This document shows, in pieces, positions 1-9,859 of a stretch of 64,000 nt of DNA (positions are counted from its first letter, which is position 1; every line of letters begins with the position of its first letter). A program made the translations under genes and the position numbers. This DNA is from Haliclona indistincta. Taxonomy: Eukaryota > Porifera > Demospongiae > Haplosclerida > Chalinidae. The stretch lies in assembly GCA_964017065.1 (NCBI GenBank), contig OZ024783.1, forward strand, positions 18,699,752 through 18,763,751. Reading direction: 5' to 3'. The notes beneath the pieces are model-generated. The model saw only the letters and a program-made list of their open reading frames with translations, made no database searches and was not told the origin of the DNA.

Positions 1-290
1 CTCTTCTCGCTTATGATAAGGAAGTCTTCTCAATGGTTGTCTGATTGGAGCAGAGTTGCCTGTGTTAACTTTGTGCTTCAGTAACTTTGTACGCCCAAGG
101 TCTCCTGGCCCTGTTGATATGACATCAATGTGATCGTTGAGCAACTTGTGTAGTTGGAATCGTTGTGATGTTGACAATCCATCAACGTCTGCCTCTATCT
201 GTTGCAAAGCAGTCTCTTCTCCATACTTGGTAGATGGATAGACTTCTGCGGAGACAAGGCAAGAACTTCGGTCGACTGTAGTACTTGAAG
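1..290 (-). pseudogene. Ty3/Gypsy pol fragment (protease-to-RT linker)
   Basis: Read on the minus strand, this segment continues the pol polyprotein beyond the protease. It carries residues such as DLGRTKLLKHKVNTG and PIRQPLRRLPYHKREE, the conserved stretch just before reverse transcriptase in Ty3/Gypsy elements (family knowledge). It lies in a different frame from the protease, so a frameshift occurs near position 290. The window edge cuts it, so the RT would lie outside. Decayed and unlikely to function. Confidence 0.75.
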
Positions 291-871
291 ATTTCCAAGT
301 TTTCTCCTTTATGAAAAGTGGCTTGTGAAGGATTTGGATTCAAAATACACACGACACTCTTCATAGATCTGTCTATAGTGGAAAGAGAATGAGCAGCTAA
401 GATACCATGATTCTCAAGGAACTTGGGTTCTGAAATCAGCATACCTATCTGTTCAGAGGTAACAGGTCCATCTCCAGATGACAAACATACACGGACTTGT
501 TGTTGATGTTGCACAGGGACTTGTGTGGGTTCAGCCACGAATACACAACAGTTACAAGAGGACTCTGTTTGTTGAAGAAGAGGGACAGTCTGGTGTCCTA
601 TGGAGAGACACATAGTCTGCAAGTTAACAATACAGCCATGTTCAGTAAGGAAATCTGCTCCTAATAGGCACCCCTGAGTTAGCTCTCTGGCTACCAGTAC
701 TTGGTGATCAACGTTAAATTCGCCCAAAGTAATAGTAACCCTTGTTTGACCCATTAACCTCAGCTCCTCTCCATTAGCAGCAACCTCTGGACGGTGAAGA
801 GCCTCTATTGGAGGGCTTCCTGCTCCCTTCCAGACCTCTTCGCAAAGGATAGTGACAGCTCAACCAGTGTC
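182..871 (-). pseudogene. Retropepsin-like protease, Ty3/Gypsy, with in-frame stop
   Basis: Aspartic protease of an LTR retrotransposon, which would process the Gag-Pol polyprotein. The active-site triad DTG is at about 863-871 (minus) and the second conserved block, LLGADFL followed by a Gly-Cys-Ile-Val-Asn segment, lies near 620-665. A TGA codon at 860-862 directly follows DTG, so the catalytic motif is separated from the rest of the domain although the frame is kept (754 and 1270 are in the same frame). A frameshift near 290 cuts it from pol. Upstream, in the same frame, is the Gag zinc knuckle. A dead copy is the simplest reading; readthrough of the TGA is possible but unsupported. Confidence 0.75.
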
Positions 872-1255
872 CACTAACATGCAAGTCACCCTTGATCCAA
901 CCAGCCCTTGAACTGCAAGTGTGGATTCTACTGCTGAATTTCCCAGTCCACGATGCTTTGGTGGATGTGTCTTTGGTGGTTGTATTTGCTGTTGCTGAGG
1001 GCAGTTTCGTCTGACATGTCCACGTTGATGACATGACCAACAAACAGGTCCTTGCTGACCTCGTTGAAATTGACCTCGATATCGGGCTTGATATTGCGGA
1101 CCTCGTCCACGGGTGGGTGTAGCCTGCAAGCGAGCGACTGCTTCAGTTAGTTGCTTAACCTGATGACTTAGCTCCTGAAATTGCCCAGTCGGAGGAGTTT
1201 GAAGAACATTGACCTCGTTTTCTTTCAAGGTAGCAGTTCGCATATGCTTCTGTGC
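863..1255 (-). pseudogene. Gag C-terminus with CCHC zinc knuckle
   Basis: Nucleocapsid part of a Ty3/Gypsy Gag, which binds element RNA. It shows a single CCHC knuckle, CWSCHQRGHVRRNC (C-x2-C-x4-H-x4-C), preceded by an Arg/Gly/Gln-rich stretch and followed by a Gln/Pro-rich linker into the protease DTG. The 5' side is interrupted at 1256 by a 524-bp hAT-type insertion; matching Gag sequence resumes at 1788. The ATG of the apparent ORF comes from the inserted element and is not the native start. Confidence 0.8.
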
Positions 1256-1779
1256 TAGGGATACGCACATTATTCTTTTTTTTCTCCCTATTATTCTATT
1301 CTTGTATTCCTAACATCTTGCCCTATTATTCTTAACAGTTCTTCCCATTATTCTTAAACAAAGAGATTTAAATTTTACAAAATTTGGTTCGATTATTGCA
1401 TTGTAACATTACACTGGGTTTTATTCTGAGCTAGCCGAGTCTGAAGTATAACTAGCGTGAGCGCACGAGGTGTCACGTACTCAGCTGCGTCACAGAAATA
1501 CTACCAGAGCTAGATGAGGGGCCCGAGTTATCCGTTGTAATCACAGAGGAGGAAGTTGTTGGTTCTGCCGTCATTCTGATGGTGTGTACTCTTGCCACAG
1601 CGTACAAACTGTACAGTCACCTCGTTCACCGCCAGCTAGCTGAGCACGTGGATTGCGTCATTATTGCATCATGTTTATGTCATAATTACGTCATCTAGGA
1701 ATTTTCAGCCTATTATTCTTTTTATTGAAATTATACCTATTATTCCCAAAGAAATTCTGGAATAATGTGCGTGTCCCTA
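1256..1779. mobile_element. Nonautonomous hAT-type MITE inserted in gag
   Basis: The ends are inverted repeats: TAGGGATACGCACATTATTC at 1256 and its near-perfect complement (ending GTGCGTGTCCCTA) at 1779. An exact 8-bp direct repeat TTCTGTGC flanks it at 1248-1255 and 1780-1787. Eight-bp duplications with TAGGG/CAGGG termini are typical of hAT elements (established). The 524-bp interior has no transposase. Removing the element and one TTCTGTGC rejoins the two gag segments, so it arrived after the retrotransposon. Confidence 0.85.
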
Positions 1780-1787
1780 TTCTGTGC

Positions 1788-2330
1788 TGTTTGTACGGCT
1801 TCCGTTGCTTGAGCCTAGCACCAGAGCCCCTGCGAAGTCTTTCGGTTTGTCTCAGTTCATGAGGACAAGCTGCGTGGTAGAAGAATGTATTCTTTGAATA
1901 AACTGGTTCCTTGCCAAATCAAGCCGCTGTTTAGGCTCCACGGTCAGGGTAAGCTCTATCCACCAGCATGCGCAACTGTCCGGCGAACTCAGCCAAACTC
2001 TCCTCAGGTTTCTGACGCCGCGACTGTAGCTTGAACTGCCATTCGGTGTCTGTTCCCGTTGGACTGAACTGTTGCTGTAGCGCTTTCTTGACGTCTTCAT
2101 AGGCAGTAGCTGCGCTCACCAACCCCAACTGACTAACCACTCGAAATGGCTCGTCCTCTAACAGCGACAGTAGCTTAGTCACTCGACTGTTAGTTTCTGC
2201 GGGAAGACCAGCTTCCAAAACATAGAGCTCGAATCTCTGTATCCACAGGTGAAAGTCTGAAGTAGTGCTGAACTTGGCCGGTGGTCGGGCACTGAACGGA
2301 CGCGGAGCACCATCCGATCTGTCACGGAAT
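1788..2330 (-). pseudogene. Gag capsid region, Ty3/Gypsy, frameshifted
   Basis: Capsid-like Gag segment. On the minus strand one frame reads FHLWIQRFELYVLEAGLP and SLAEFAGQLRMLVDRAYPD, the usual order in Retrotrans_gag proteins. The following part (QRLDLARNQFIQRIHSS) lies in another frame, so a frameshift occurs near 1935-1950. A stop follows the QLVLMN residues near 1852. The reading frame upstream of about 2330 runs into GGTCCG-rich repeat sequence, so the Gag N-terminus and any 5' LTR are not visible. Confidence 0.75.
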
Positions 2331-2500
2331 TTTTGGTCCGCGGAAATTTTGGACCGGCGGACCAAAATTACCGGTAAAAATGGTCCGCCGGGACTATAAT
2401 ATTTTCCTGGAAAAATCGGTCCGACCCTAAAATATTTGGTCCGGGTGCGGACCAAAATTACCAGTAAAAATTGTCCGCCCTGACCAATTTTTCCAGTGAT
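2331..2500. repeat. GGTCCG-rich self-complementary repeat
   Basis: A block of alternating GGTCCG and CGGACC motifs separated by AAAATT and TTTACCGGT-like spacers (for example GGTCCGCGGAAATTTTGG and GCGGACCAAAATTACC). The block can fold on itself. A related block lies at 3685-3800. No coding potential. It may be the end of a small element inserted next to the gag relic. Confidence 0.6.
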
Positions 2501-2637
2501 GCCATCAACAACTGCTGCTGCTAAATTTGGATTCGAAGATGTTGTCGTTGGTAATAGTCGCTACAGAATAATGTGACCAATTAGAACAGTTCTGCCATGC
2601 GTTATCTTCGCACGCGCACTCGAACGCTAGCGCCATA

Positions 2638-3091
2638 AGACACCGATTTACCACGAACAAGGACTGTCAGGAAATCAAATGGAAGTGACGACGAGGAGGA
2701 TGAACATCTTGTTGAACTCGCCTTTCGGTATGTCACCAATCAGGGGTATCCCGAGGGATACAGCGATGGTAGCTAGAAAGAGGACCAGGCAATATGGCAA
2801 AGAAGTTTGAAGTTGTTGGAAGAGACAAGCATAAGATTGAAGTTTCAGCAGTCTGACATGAGGCATCATCTTCGACAGTGTTTGGTGGTCAATCGACTTT
2901 CCCACGCCAAGAAAGGAAGAAAGAGGAGGAGTGCTATACGCCGAGTTCCGGTTTATTGAATGTGCAGAATGCCAGATCACTTCAGCGAGGAAAATAATGA
3001 TAAAGTGCAGCCATTGTAAACAATTGTATCATCTTGATTTGTGCGTGTTTGCTTCAACTAAGAAGTGGTGGTACTGTTCACTTTGTAGTTA
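2638..3091 (+). pseudogene. Decayed gypsy-integrase-like gene with C-terminal PHD-like finger
   Basis: Three plus-strand frames together look like one damaged gene. At about 2680-2770 an acidic leader precedes HLVELAFRYVTNQGYPEGYSD; then, in other frames, come basic residues and KKFEVVGRDKHKIEV. This order resembles the N-terminus of gypsy-integrase-derived proteins (GIN/KRBA2-like; recalled family pattern, not searched). At about 2955-3091 a Cys/His cluster reads CAEC, then IKCSHCKQLYHLDLC, then WWYCSLCS and a stop, spaced like a PHD finger. Stops and frame changes near 2770 and 2860 show decay. The finger is clear; the integrase assignment is tentative. Confidence 0.4.
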
Positions 3092-4107
3092 GTTCGTTTT
3101 AGTTCAATTTACTGTCGTGGTAAATAATGAGCTTGAATTTATTTTGCTGACAGACTGTACTGTTTATACTAACATGAATTTGTCTGCGGATACATACATA
3201 CAGCATAGGCTTGATGCACAGACAGCCTGATGAAAGGATGTGAATGTCTGAAAGAAGAATGTTATCATGAATTTTCGTCTTTCCGATCTACATTGTATAC
3301 AATTTCAATTCATAATTTTTTAAAAATCTTTGCCAAAGGTAGGTGTGACCAACTAGCAAAGCTAATACAAAGGCCAACCAGTGAAAAACAGGACACACAA
3401 AAGGAACAAAGACAGATAAACTTAAGCAGCAAAATCAGAAGCAATAACAAAGAGAAATAATAAAAAAGGAACATGACAAAACAGATACAAGCAATAAAGG
3501 TTAATGCGAGTTATTGGTAAATAAAGCGCCTTAGTAACGATTTGAATGTAGAAGTTGTGGAGATGGAACCTATGGGACATTTTATTTGCCTGAAAGCGCT
3601 TGCATCCGATCTAGCTATGGACATTATTCATCGTAGAATTGTCTGAGAGCGCTTACAATGCGCATTACAGCAGAATGTCTTGATCGCCATGGTCGGACCA
3701 TTTTTTTTCCGGAGGCAGACCAATTTTACCGATAATTTCCACGGTAAAAATGGTCCGCCCGGACCGATTTCACCCGGACCAAAAATCCAGGGACAGATCT
3801 CACTTCTGACACCAGTATAGCGTGCATCCAAATAGCTCTCTTATTATTTGCACACATGCACTTTTATAGTGATACAAGGCCCGAAATGAATAGTTAGTTT
3901 CTGAGTTAATTGTTCGCTACAGTCAAAATGTGATCCAATACTAGAAAAATAAAGGGTAGATAAACTGTTTGAATAAAGTAAGATTAGTACAATTGATAGC
4001 TTCTAATAGTAAGTTGTTCAAAAGTTTGGTAACAGAATGAAAGAAAGAATAATTATTTATAAAAATTATTGATTAGTGCGAGCAAAAGTAGCTTTGAATT
4101 GGTTAAC
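3092..4107. other. No gene seen; A/T-rich spacer with GGTCCG repeat
   Basis: A/T-rich. Short open frames here show no recognisable domain or splice context. Positions 3685-3800 hold the second GGTCCG/CGGACC block, related to 2331-2500. Confidence 0.5.
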
Positions 4108-4294
4108 CCTTTAACCCCTAATGACGCCTTTTGGCATCATAATTGACTCCACCTACTCTAGACGTCATAACTAGTGTGAAAAGTGCTCTAAAAGCGTCAA
4201 ATCAAGTTTAATTGAAAAATTACCTGAAAAAAACCACTTTTTTTCGTCGCGCCCTCCCCACTAAACCATATAGAATAGGCGGACGGGGGATTTT
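4108..4294. mobile_element. Truncated TTAA-type MITE fragment
   Basis: It begins with the same TTAACCCTTTAACCCCTA terminus as the element at 4307-4880 and keeps a degraded version of its GCGCGCC...CTAAAC interior, but lacks the far end. It sits directly beside the longer copy. Confidence 0.5.
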
Positions 4295-4306
4295 TTAACC
4301 CTTTAA

Positions 4307-4880
4307 CCCCTATTGTTGCCATTTTGCAACATACATACTTCAGACACCATAACTTTATCAAAAAGTGTTAAAATATTCCGAAATTAAGCTAAATTGAAGA
4401 ATACAAACAACCGCAAAAAATCCAGTGGTTTTCGGCGCGCCCCCTGTGCTAAACGCAATGGTGACGGCATTTCTATGGCTTCAGCGCAAATTTCACAACG
4501 TTTTAGGAGAAACAAAATGGGCGCCAAGAAAATTTGGACATTTTATGGCTTCAGGGTGCTCGGAAACACATTTTTGTGCATTCTCTATGATCTGGGCTAC
4601 ATTTTGCACTCACCAAAACCACTGCTATTTGTGTGTACTTTTCAGTATCCAGCCCCAAAGTACTAACTTTGAGCAAAATTTGACGAGGTCGTTGCACTTT
4701 ATCGGCTTCACTTTCGAAGTGGGAGGGGCATATCGACTGACTTGAGTGTTGGCAATTGCGGCTACTCACTGGCGTAAAAGGAAGCAAATTTGAGACCAGT
4801 AGCACAAAAGACACACGAGATATTCACGAGAGAAGTGGTCAGCATTTACGAGGTTAAAATTTCAGTAAGATAATTTAGGG
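4307..4880 (+). mobile_element. TTAA-flanked MITE, copy 1 (piggyBac-like)
   Basis: A 574-bp element between TTAA at 4303-4306 and TTAA at 4881-4884, with short CCCCTA / TAGGG ends. A second copy in opposite orientation lies at 7195-7771 with high similarity throughout. TTAA target duplications are typical of piggyBac (also Kolobok) elements; no transposase is present, so the class is inferred. Open frames inside are by-products. Confidence 0.65.
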
Positions 4881-4986
4881 TTAAAGGGAGGTGTCCCCCC
4901 TTTAACCTGAGGTTCGAAGGGGCAGAGCCCCTCGCCGCTTGCGGCATTTTAGGGCTTCAGGGTGCCCGGAAATGCATACTTTGGCA
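4881..4986. repeat. CCCTTTAACC-flanked short segment
   Basis: Short spacer containing further GGGTTAAAGGG / CCCTTTAACC copies, the terminal motif of the adjacent TTAA-type MITE. It may be the end of another copy. Confidence 0.35.
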
Positions 4987-5639
4987 TATTAGGAAGACAC
5001 GGTAGTGTCTCCCTATGTAGGGATGAACGAGAAAACAAGATGGCGGCTACATACAATGTATTAGCGTTCAAACGCTGATATTTCGCCTGGTGATAAATTT
5101 TATACGTCTTTAGACACTTAGATCTGCTCTCTGGCGTTGCCCCATCTTACAGTAGCAAGGAGATTGCTCGAAATTGTTACTAAAGTGACGAACCTGGAAA
5201 CGGTGAAAATCGACTTTCGTCATCTTCGTTTTCTTATTCTTCTTTCTTCCACTCGCCTAGCGCCTTTACGCGAGCAGTGTCAAGACCAAAACACCCACGA
5301 ACAGTCGTGAAATTCTCCTGGCATGTGCCTTTTGAACTTACATTTTAGCGAAACGACGATATACATTTGACGAGCTCACGATCACGAACAGTTGTCAGCT
5401 AAGTGTTTGACGCCATTATTGTGATTACGTAATACGCACGTGACCAAACACACATGTAGAGTATCGCCATATGGAGAGCGCATATTGGCGTCTGGAGTCT
5501 TCGAAGAACAACTCACAGAGTAAGGTCGTGTAGTATCACCGTTCTGCTGCTTGCCAGATAGTATCACAGCCATACAGAAAATTCTAAACCAGAGTGGGCG
5601 GGGCTCGTATGCTGTGCATCCAGGCTGCAGCATGCATGA

Positions 5640-6358
5640 TAGCCTCGCCTCCAGGCCACTCCCCCAAAGCTGAGAGATGGCCTGGTACAGACTGTCTGCG
5701 CATGCTCCAAAATTACACCAAAACTGGTGTAATTAGTAAAACACCGTGTACGTTCCGTGAATTTGTTCGCGCACGTTTAGATATACGTCCGTTCCAATTT
5801 ACATCAACAATGACTAGCGTTCAGCTAGCGCTACTGTTACTGCTACCCATACCTTCAATGACGCTGTAAAATATGCTCTTGAGAGAGTTGGCAAAGCTGG
5901 AATTGTGCTGCTCGTACGCGATATTACAGCAACGCAGGCTGTGCTGTCTGGCACCACGTAGCTGTAATATCGCGTACGAGCAGCGCTCGGCGAAAACATC
6001 GCATGGATTCCTGCACAGATGGCAGATGAGCATGCTCGAGCAGTTTTAGCTTCGTACCTTCCGCACAACTAAAGAAAGAGTGTGTACAATCAATCGTGCT
6101 TAGTCTTCATAGGGCGAGCTCGTAGCTCCGCGATGGCTAACACTGCATTGCTGAAATTTGCTATATTCGATGCCTATCAATAGGCAAGCAAACTGCACGC
6201 AGCGACTCTGTCTGCACGAATACCCTGGCTAGGAAAATACAGCTACTTGCAAAAATCATGAATATAATTATCTTATTATTAGTGTAGATATTGCGCGCAT
6301 GCGTAGACAGTCTGTACCAGGCTATATTATTATGATATCTAGCCTGGAGGCGAGGCTA
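5640..6358. mobile_element. Palindromic MITE with 9-bp duplication (TAGCCTCG family, copy 1)
   Basis: Inverted termini TAGCCTCGCCTCCAGGC at 5640 and its complement ending at 6358, flanked by exact 9-bp repeats CATGCATGA at 5631-5639 and 6359-6367. The uninterrupted paralogue at 20922-20940 shows the empty site. The centre (about 5900-6000) is a further inverted repeat around CTCGTACGCGATATTACAGC. Nine-bp duplications are typical of Mutator-like elements (established); no transposase is present. Confidence 0.85.
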
Positions 6359-6554
6359 CATGCATGAATGCATGAGCTAGTTTCACCATTTAGGAGCTAC
6401 AAGTTAAAAAGCAATTATCAAGAAAAGCAAACCAAACCAATGATGGAAACAAAAAAGAGATACATTATCTTGCCGAATTCGAACTGCACCAAAAATTTGA
6501 AACTCACTGTAAAAAGAAAAAAGGACACAAACAAGAAAATAAAAAGATTTCTAA

Positions 6555-6925
6555 CGAAATAAAAAGGATGTAGGGATAAAGAAATCTGCTACTGGTCCAC
6601 AATGTAAACCAACAAGGAGCAAGCATGGAATGGTAACACGATTGACTTGCTAACAGACCATAGATCCCTACATCAGTGGCTGACTACAGCAGTTCTGCTA
6701 GTTGCTATTGACTGACACCTGACATGCATTGGTTAGCTTGTGAAAAATAATTATAGTATAGTCAAAATGTTATGTACAGCCACTGATGTAGGGATCTATG
6801 GTCTGTTAGCAAGTCAATCGTGTTACCATTCCATGCTTGCTCCTTGTTGGTTTACATTGTGGACCAGTAGCAGATTTCTTTATCCCTACATCCTTTTGAT
6901 TTCGTTAGAAATCTTTTTATTTTCT
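6555..6925. repeat. Foldback block, copy 1 (TGTAGGGAT arms)
   Basis: Two arms of about 140 bp in inverted orientation. Each runs from AAAATAAAAAGATTTCTAAC through GGATGTAGGGATAAAG to ATCCCTACATCAGTGGCT, around a loop of about 90 bp. Other copies are at 20385-20765 and 23402-23780, always at the 5' side of the GCCGCCATCTTG family element. Confidence 0.8.
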
Positions 6926-6929
6926 TTAT

Positions 6930-7194
6930 ATTGTGGTCTAAACTGTGCTGTTAGCTCACCTGGGTACCATCAGGTTTTTGTATCAGTCACCAGGGCTAAA
7001 CGAAGACCAAAATTGGATGAAAAATGACAAGGACGAAGCACTTAAGCGGTTTCAGTTCCGAAGTGGGAGTGGCCAACTCAAAAACAGTGCTAGTTTGGAA
7101 CAGCTAGCGTACTGCATGTTGTAGAAAATCAGAAGACAAACTGTCAGCTTAGAGGAAATCAAATTATTGTCAAAATAATTCAGTAATTACAGGG
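6930..7194. other. Unassigned spacer
   Basis: No gene or clear repeat boundary recognised between the foldback block and the inverted TTAA-type MITE. Confidence 0.4.
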
Positions 7195-7771
7195 CTAATT
7201 ACTAAATTATCTTGCTGAAACTTTAACCTCGTAAATGCTGACCACTTCTCTCGTGAATATCTCGTGTGTCTTTTGTGCTACTGGTCTCAAATTTGCGTCC
7301 TTTTATGCCAGTGAGTAGCCGCAATTGTTCACACTCAAGTCGGTCAATATGCCCCTCCCACTTCGAAAGTGAAGCCGATAAAGTGCAACGACCTCGTCAA
7401 ATTTTGTTCAAAGTTAGTACTTTGGGGATGGCTACTGAAAAGTACATACAAATAGCAGTGGTTTTGGTGAGTGCAAAATGTAGCCCAAATCATAGAGAAT
7501 GCACAAAAATGTGTTTTCCGAGCACCTTGAAGGCATAAAATGTCAAAAATTTTGAGGCTGCCATTTTTATTCCTGAAATGTTGTGAAATCTCCACTGAAG
7601 CCATAGAAATGCTGTCGCCAATATATTTAGTGCAGGGGGCGCGCTGAAAACCAGTCAATTTTTGTGGTTATTTGTATTCTTTAATTTGGCTTAATTTTGG
7701 GATATTTTGGAACTTTTTCATGAAGTTATGGTGTCTGAAGTATGTATGACGCCAGATGGCGTCATTAGGGC
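7195..7771 (-). mobile_element. TTAA-flanked MITE, copy 2 (inverted)
   Basis: Reverse-complement copy of 4307-4880. It ends GTCATTAGGGC followed by TTAA at 7772-7775. Shared interior blocks include the segments around CCTCCCACTTCGAAAGTGAAG and CTCGTGAATATCTCGTGTG. The left end is worn. It abuts a LINE relic. Confidence 0.65.
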
Positions 7772-7775
7772 TTAA

Positions 7776-8411
7776 AGGGTTAACACAAACACCAGATCTT
7801 AATCTTGAAAGAGATAAAAGAGGAGGAAGAAGATCAGGAGGAAAATAAACAATAGTGTGAATAATTTTAAAGAGAGTGTTCAGGGACTGGAAAGATTGGC
7901 GGTTTTGAAGAGATTGTAGTTTAGACAGATCAAGAAGGTCTTTGTTGGTTGAGGACCAATTCAACAAGCTCTTAGAGCAAATATTTGTACATTCAAGTGC
8001 TACAATATCCTTTTGGAGGTATGGATTCCATACTTCAATGCCGTATTCAAGATGGGACCTCTCAAGAGATGTATAAAGTTTCAACATAGCAAGGATACCC
8101 ACATTACTTGAGAACTGCTGATAAAGAATACCCATGATTTTTCAGGCTTTGTTGCAGATACATTGAATGTGGTAAGACCACGAAAGATCAGTCGATAAAT
8201 GAAAACCAAGATACTTGTAGTGATTTACTTGTTCCAACACTTGACCACCAAGATATGCAGGAGCAACAAGATGAGACTTTTTTCTTGAGATAATCATAAT
8301 ATTATGCTTACATTTTAAAGGATTAAAGCTCATCAAGTTGGCAGTGGTCCAGTTGAGAATTTTGTCGATATCTTACTGAAGGGCAGCACAATATTTAGCA
8401 TTAACAATCGG
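7776..8411 (-). pseudogene. LINE reverse transcriptase relic, C-terminal part
   Basis: C-terminal region of a CR1/Jockey-type non-LTR reverse transcriptase. Visible blocks in order on the minus strand: DIDKILNWT, FNPLKCKHNIMIISRKK, YKYLGFHLSTDLSWSYHI, KLYTSLERSHLEYGIEVWNP and LPPLLSLSRLRSG. A TGA lies in frame at about 8139 (after ICNKA) and another stop lies upstream near 8378. The upstream catalytic block sits at 9360-9550, separated by a 934-bp inserted MITE at 8420-9353. Non-functional. Confidence 0.8.
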
Positions 8412-8419
8412 CATGTATA

Positions 8420-9353
8420 TGTTCCGGTCTTTTTGGAAATTTGCGCAATTTCGAAATTGCTCTGCACATTTTGTCAATTGCTAAATTGCGTGCCAATTTC
8501 GAAATTGCGTAGACAATTTGTAAATTGCTCGGCGAGTCTTCTACACAATTTAGAAATGGAGGTCAATCTGCATGCAGTCAGCTGCAACTTTGCAAGCAGC
8601 GATCACACCTTTAGTAAATTACACCTACTAAACACGCGGTGAGTGAGCACAGCGAAGGTCAGCAATGGATGTCAGCGTCGACACGCACCGTGAGCGCTTT
8701 GAGGAGTATTGTCGTGCTAAATTCTCAGCAGACGCAGCGGGCGAGAAGAACACTATCAAAGCTATAAGGAAGGAGAAATGCAGCCGTATTGTGAATGTGT
8801 TGAAAGGAGATCCTGCTGCACAAGACTAGCTACTCTGCCACCTTTAAGTTCTGGGTAAAGAAGAGAAAATTCCAGGTTATGAGCTACAGTCCTCTTGGCC
8901 TAACAGATGTACTCTGCCTTCCAGCTAAGAAGAAAGTGAATAGACTAGTATACATGTAAACGCCATAGCTTTTATTTTGAAACTTGAATTATTTGCAGAA
9001 TCCCAACGACATCACTGCGTTAGCTATCTGGCATAGAGTGGCGTATTCTCCAGGCGGCTATAATCGCCCTGATAAAAAAAATCCTGCCACTCCAGCTGAA
9101 GCAGTAGTTCAGTCATTTTACTCATAGTACACTCGTCTTGTTTGTGATAAAAATTTATTACAACTACATTACATAACGTACATATAATGTAACAGCTGAC
9201 ACAACAGTTTATACATACAAACGAGAAGTACAGTGCCTCATTTCCAAATTGCACAGGAGGGCACGCAATTTCGAAATTGGTACGCAATTTAGCAATTGAC
9301 AAAATGCGCAGCGCAATTTCTAAATTGTGCGAATTTCTAAAAAGACTGGAACA
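8420..9353. mobile_element. TGTTCC...GGAACA MITE carrying integrase-like gene remnant
   Basis: Inverted termini TGTTCCGGTCTTTTTGGAAA and the complement of TGTTCCAGTCTTTTTAGAAA, flanked by TATA at 8416-8419 and 9354-9357 (or by TA if the repeat is read two bases longer). The long sub-terminal arms are built from GCAATTTCGAAATTGC units. The interior (8665-8959, plus) is a decayed coding segment resembling gypsy-integrase-like proteins. It splits the LINE relic between its YADD block and the downstream thumb region. The ends and a 4-bp duplication would fit a Ginger-type element, a Tc1/mariner reading is also possible. Confidence 0.6.
8665..8959 (+). pseudogene. Gypsy-integrase-like N-terminal remnant inside MITE
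   Basis: Starts ATG at 8665 and reads RERFEEYCRAKFSADAAG and IKAIRKEKCSRIVNVLKGD to a TAG at 8827. A one-base shift then gives SYSATFKFWVKKRKFQVMS and LGLTDVLCLPAKKKV to a stop at 8957. The FxFWVKxKxF...DVLCLP pattern is what I recall at the N-terminus of GIN/KRBA2-like integrase proteins; I could not search it. The frame break shows it is dead. Confidence 0.45.
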
Positions 9354-9600
9354 TATACAACAGGATATCATCAGCATACAACACAAGGTTACATGAAAGG
9401 TTAAGCGAAGTAACATTGTCGATATAATTTTTATAGAGAAGAAAGTAATGGACCCAGAACAGAGCCTTGCGGCACACCAGAAATAATTATAATTTTGGAT
9501 AAATTCAGAAGAAGCCCCATCGACAACAATGGTCATTAACCCTCGGCGCATGCGCAAGGGTTACGGTACAATACAATGGCTGGAGAACAAGAACTTTCAT
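9354..9600 (-). pseudogene. LINE reverse transcriptase relic, catalytic part
   Basis: Upstream half of the LINE relic at 7776-8411. In two minus-strand frames it shows SGVPQGSVLGPLL (RT motif B') and then VLYADDILL (motif C, the catalytic YADD). A frameshift lies between them. The open frame that runs across here in the remaining frame is not the coding one. Confidence 0.75.
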
Positions 9601-9859
9601 GATCTTATTAACCTTGCTGAGAAAATCTCATGTCTAAAGTTCACAGACTGACTCTATATCTTTTTATTTCATCTACTTAGTTCTTGTTTTTGTCATTATT
9701 ATCCCGTAGAGGGCAACAGTAATAAACTTTGAACTTTGGTACTTGGTATTCTCTCCATTGAGCTGCAGAAACCATCGCTCACTTCTGAAACTCGGTAAAG
9801 GTATGAACAGGCTTAGCATGACAATGGCTTGCAATGTGACTCGTGGATTTTGCTAAAGT
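9601..9859. other. Unassigned spacer
   Basis: No gene recognised. Positions 9771-9859 match 11211-11246 plus 12607-12660, showing a dispersed repeat around the foldback insertions. Confidence 0.4.

Larger units (their letters stand above)
4987..6930 (-). mobile_element. GCCGCCATCTTG-family element, copy 1, with nested insertions
   Basis: On the minus strand this matches the contiguous copy at 20385-21575 almost throughout: a foldback block (6555-6925), about 400 bp of interior, and a 3' end reading GCCGCCATCTTG...CCCTACATAGG and a GGGAGACAC/GTGTCTCCC-type hairpin ending CCTAAT at 4987. The copy is split by a 719-bp MITE at 5640-6358. Apparent ORFs at 5382-5869 lie inside it and recur at 20922 as repeat sequence. 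The 3' hairpin suggests a Helitron-like element, but no Rep/helicase is seen. Confidence 0.7.

Noticed and set aside
4394..4814. ORFs on both strands, repeated at 7266-7658
   Set aside because: They lie in a repeated TTAA-flanked MITE and change between copies without coding constraint.
5382..5633. 83-residue ORF repeated at 20922-21185
   Set aside because: Inside a mobile element whose other copies (23900, 53000) have broken frames.
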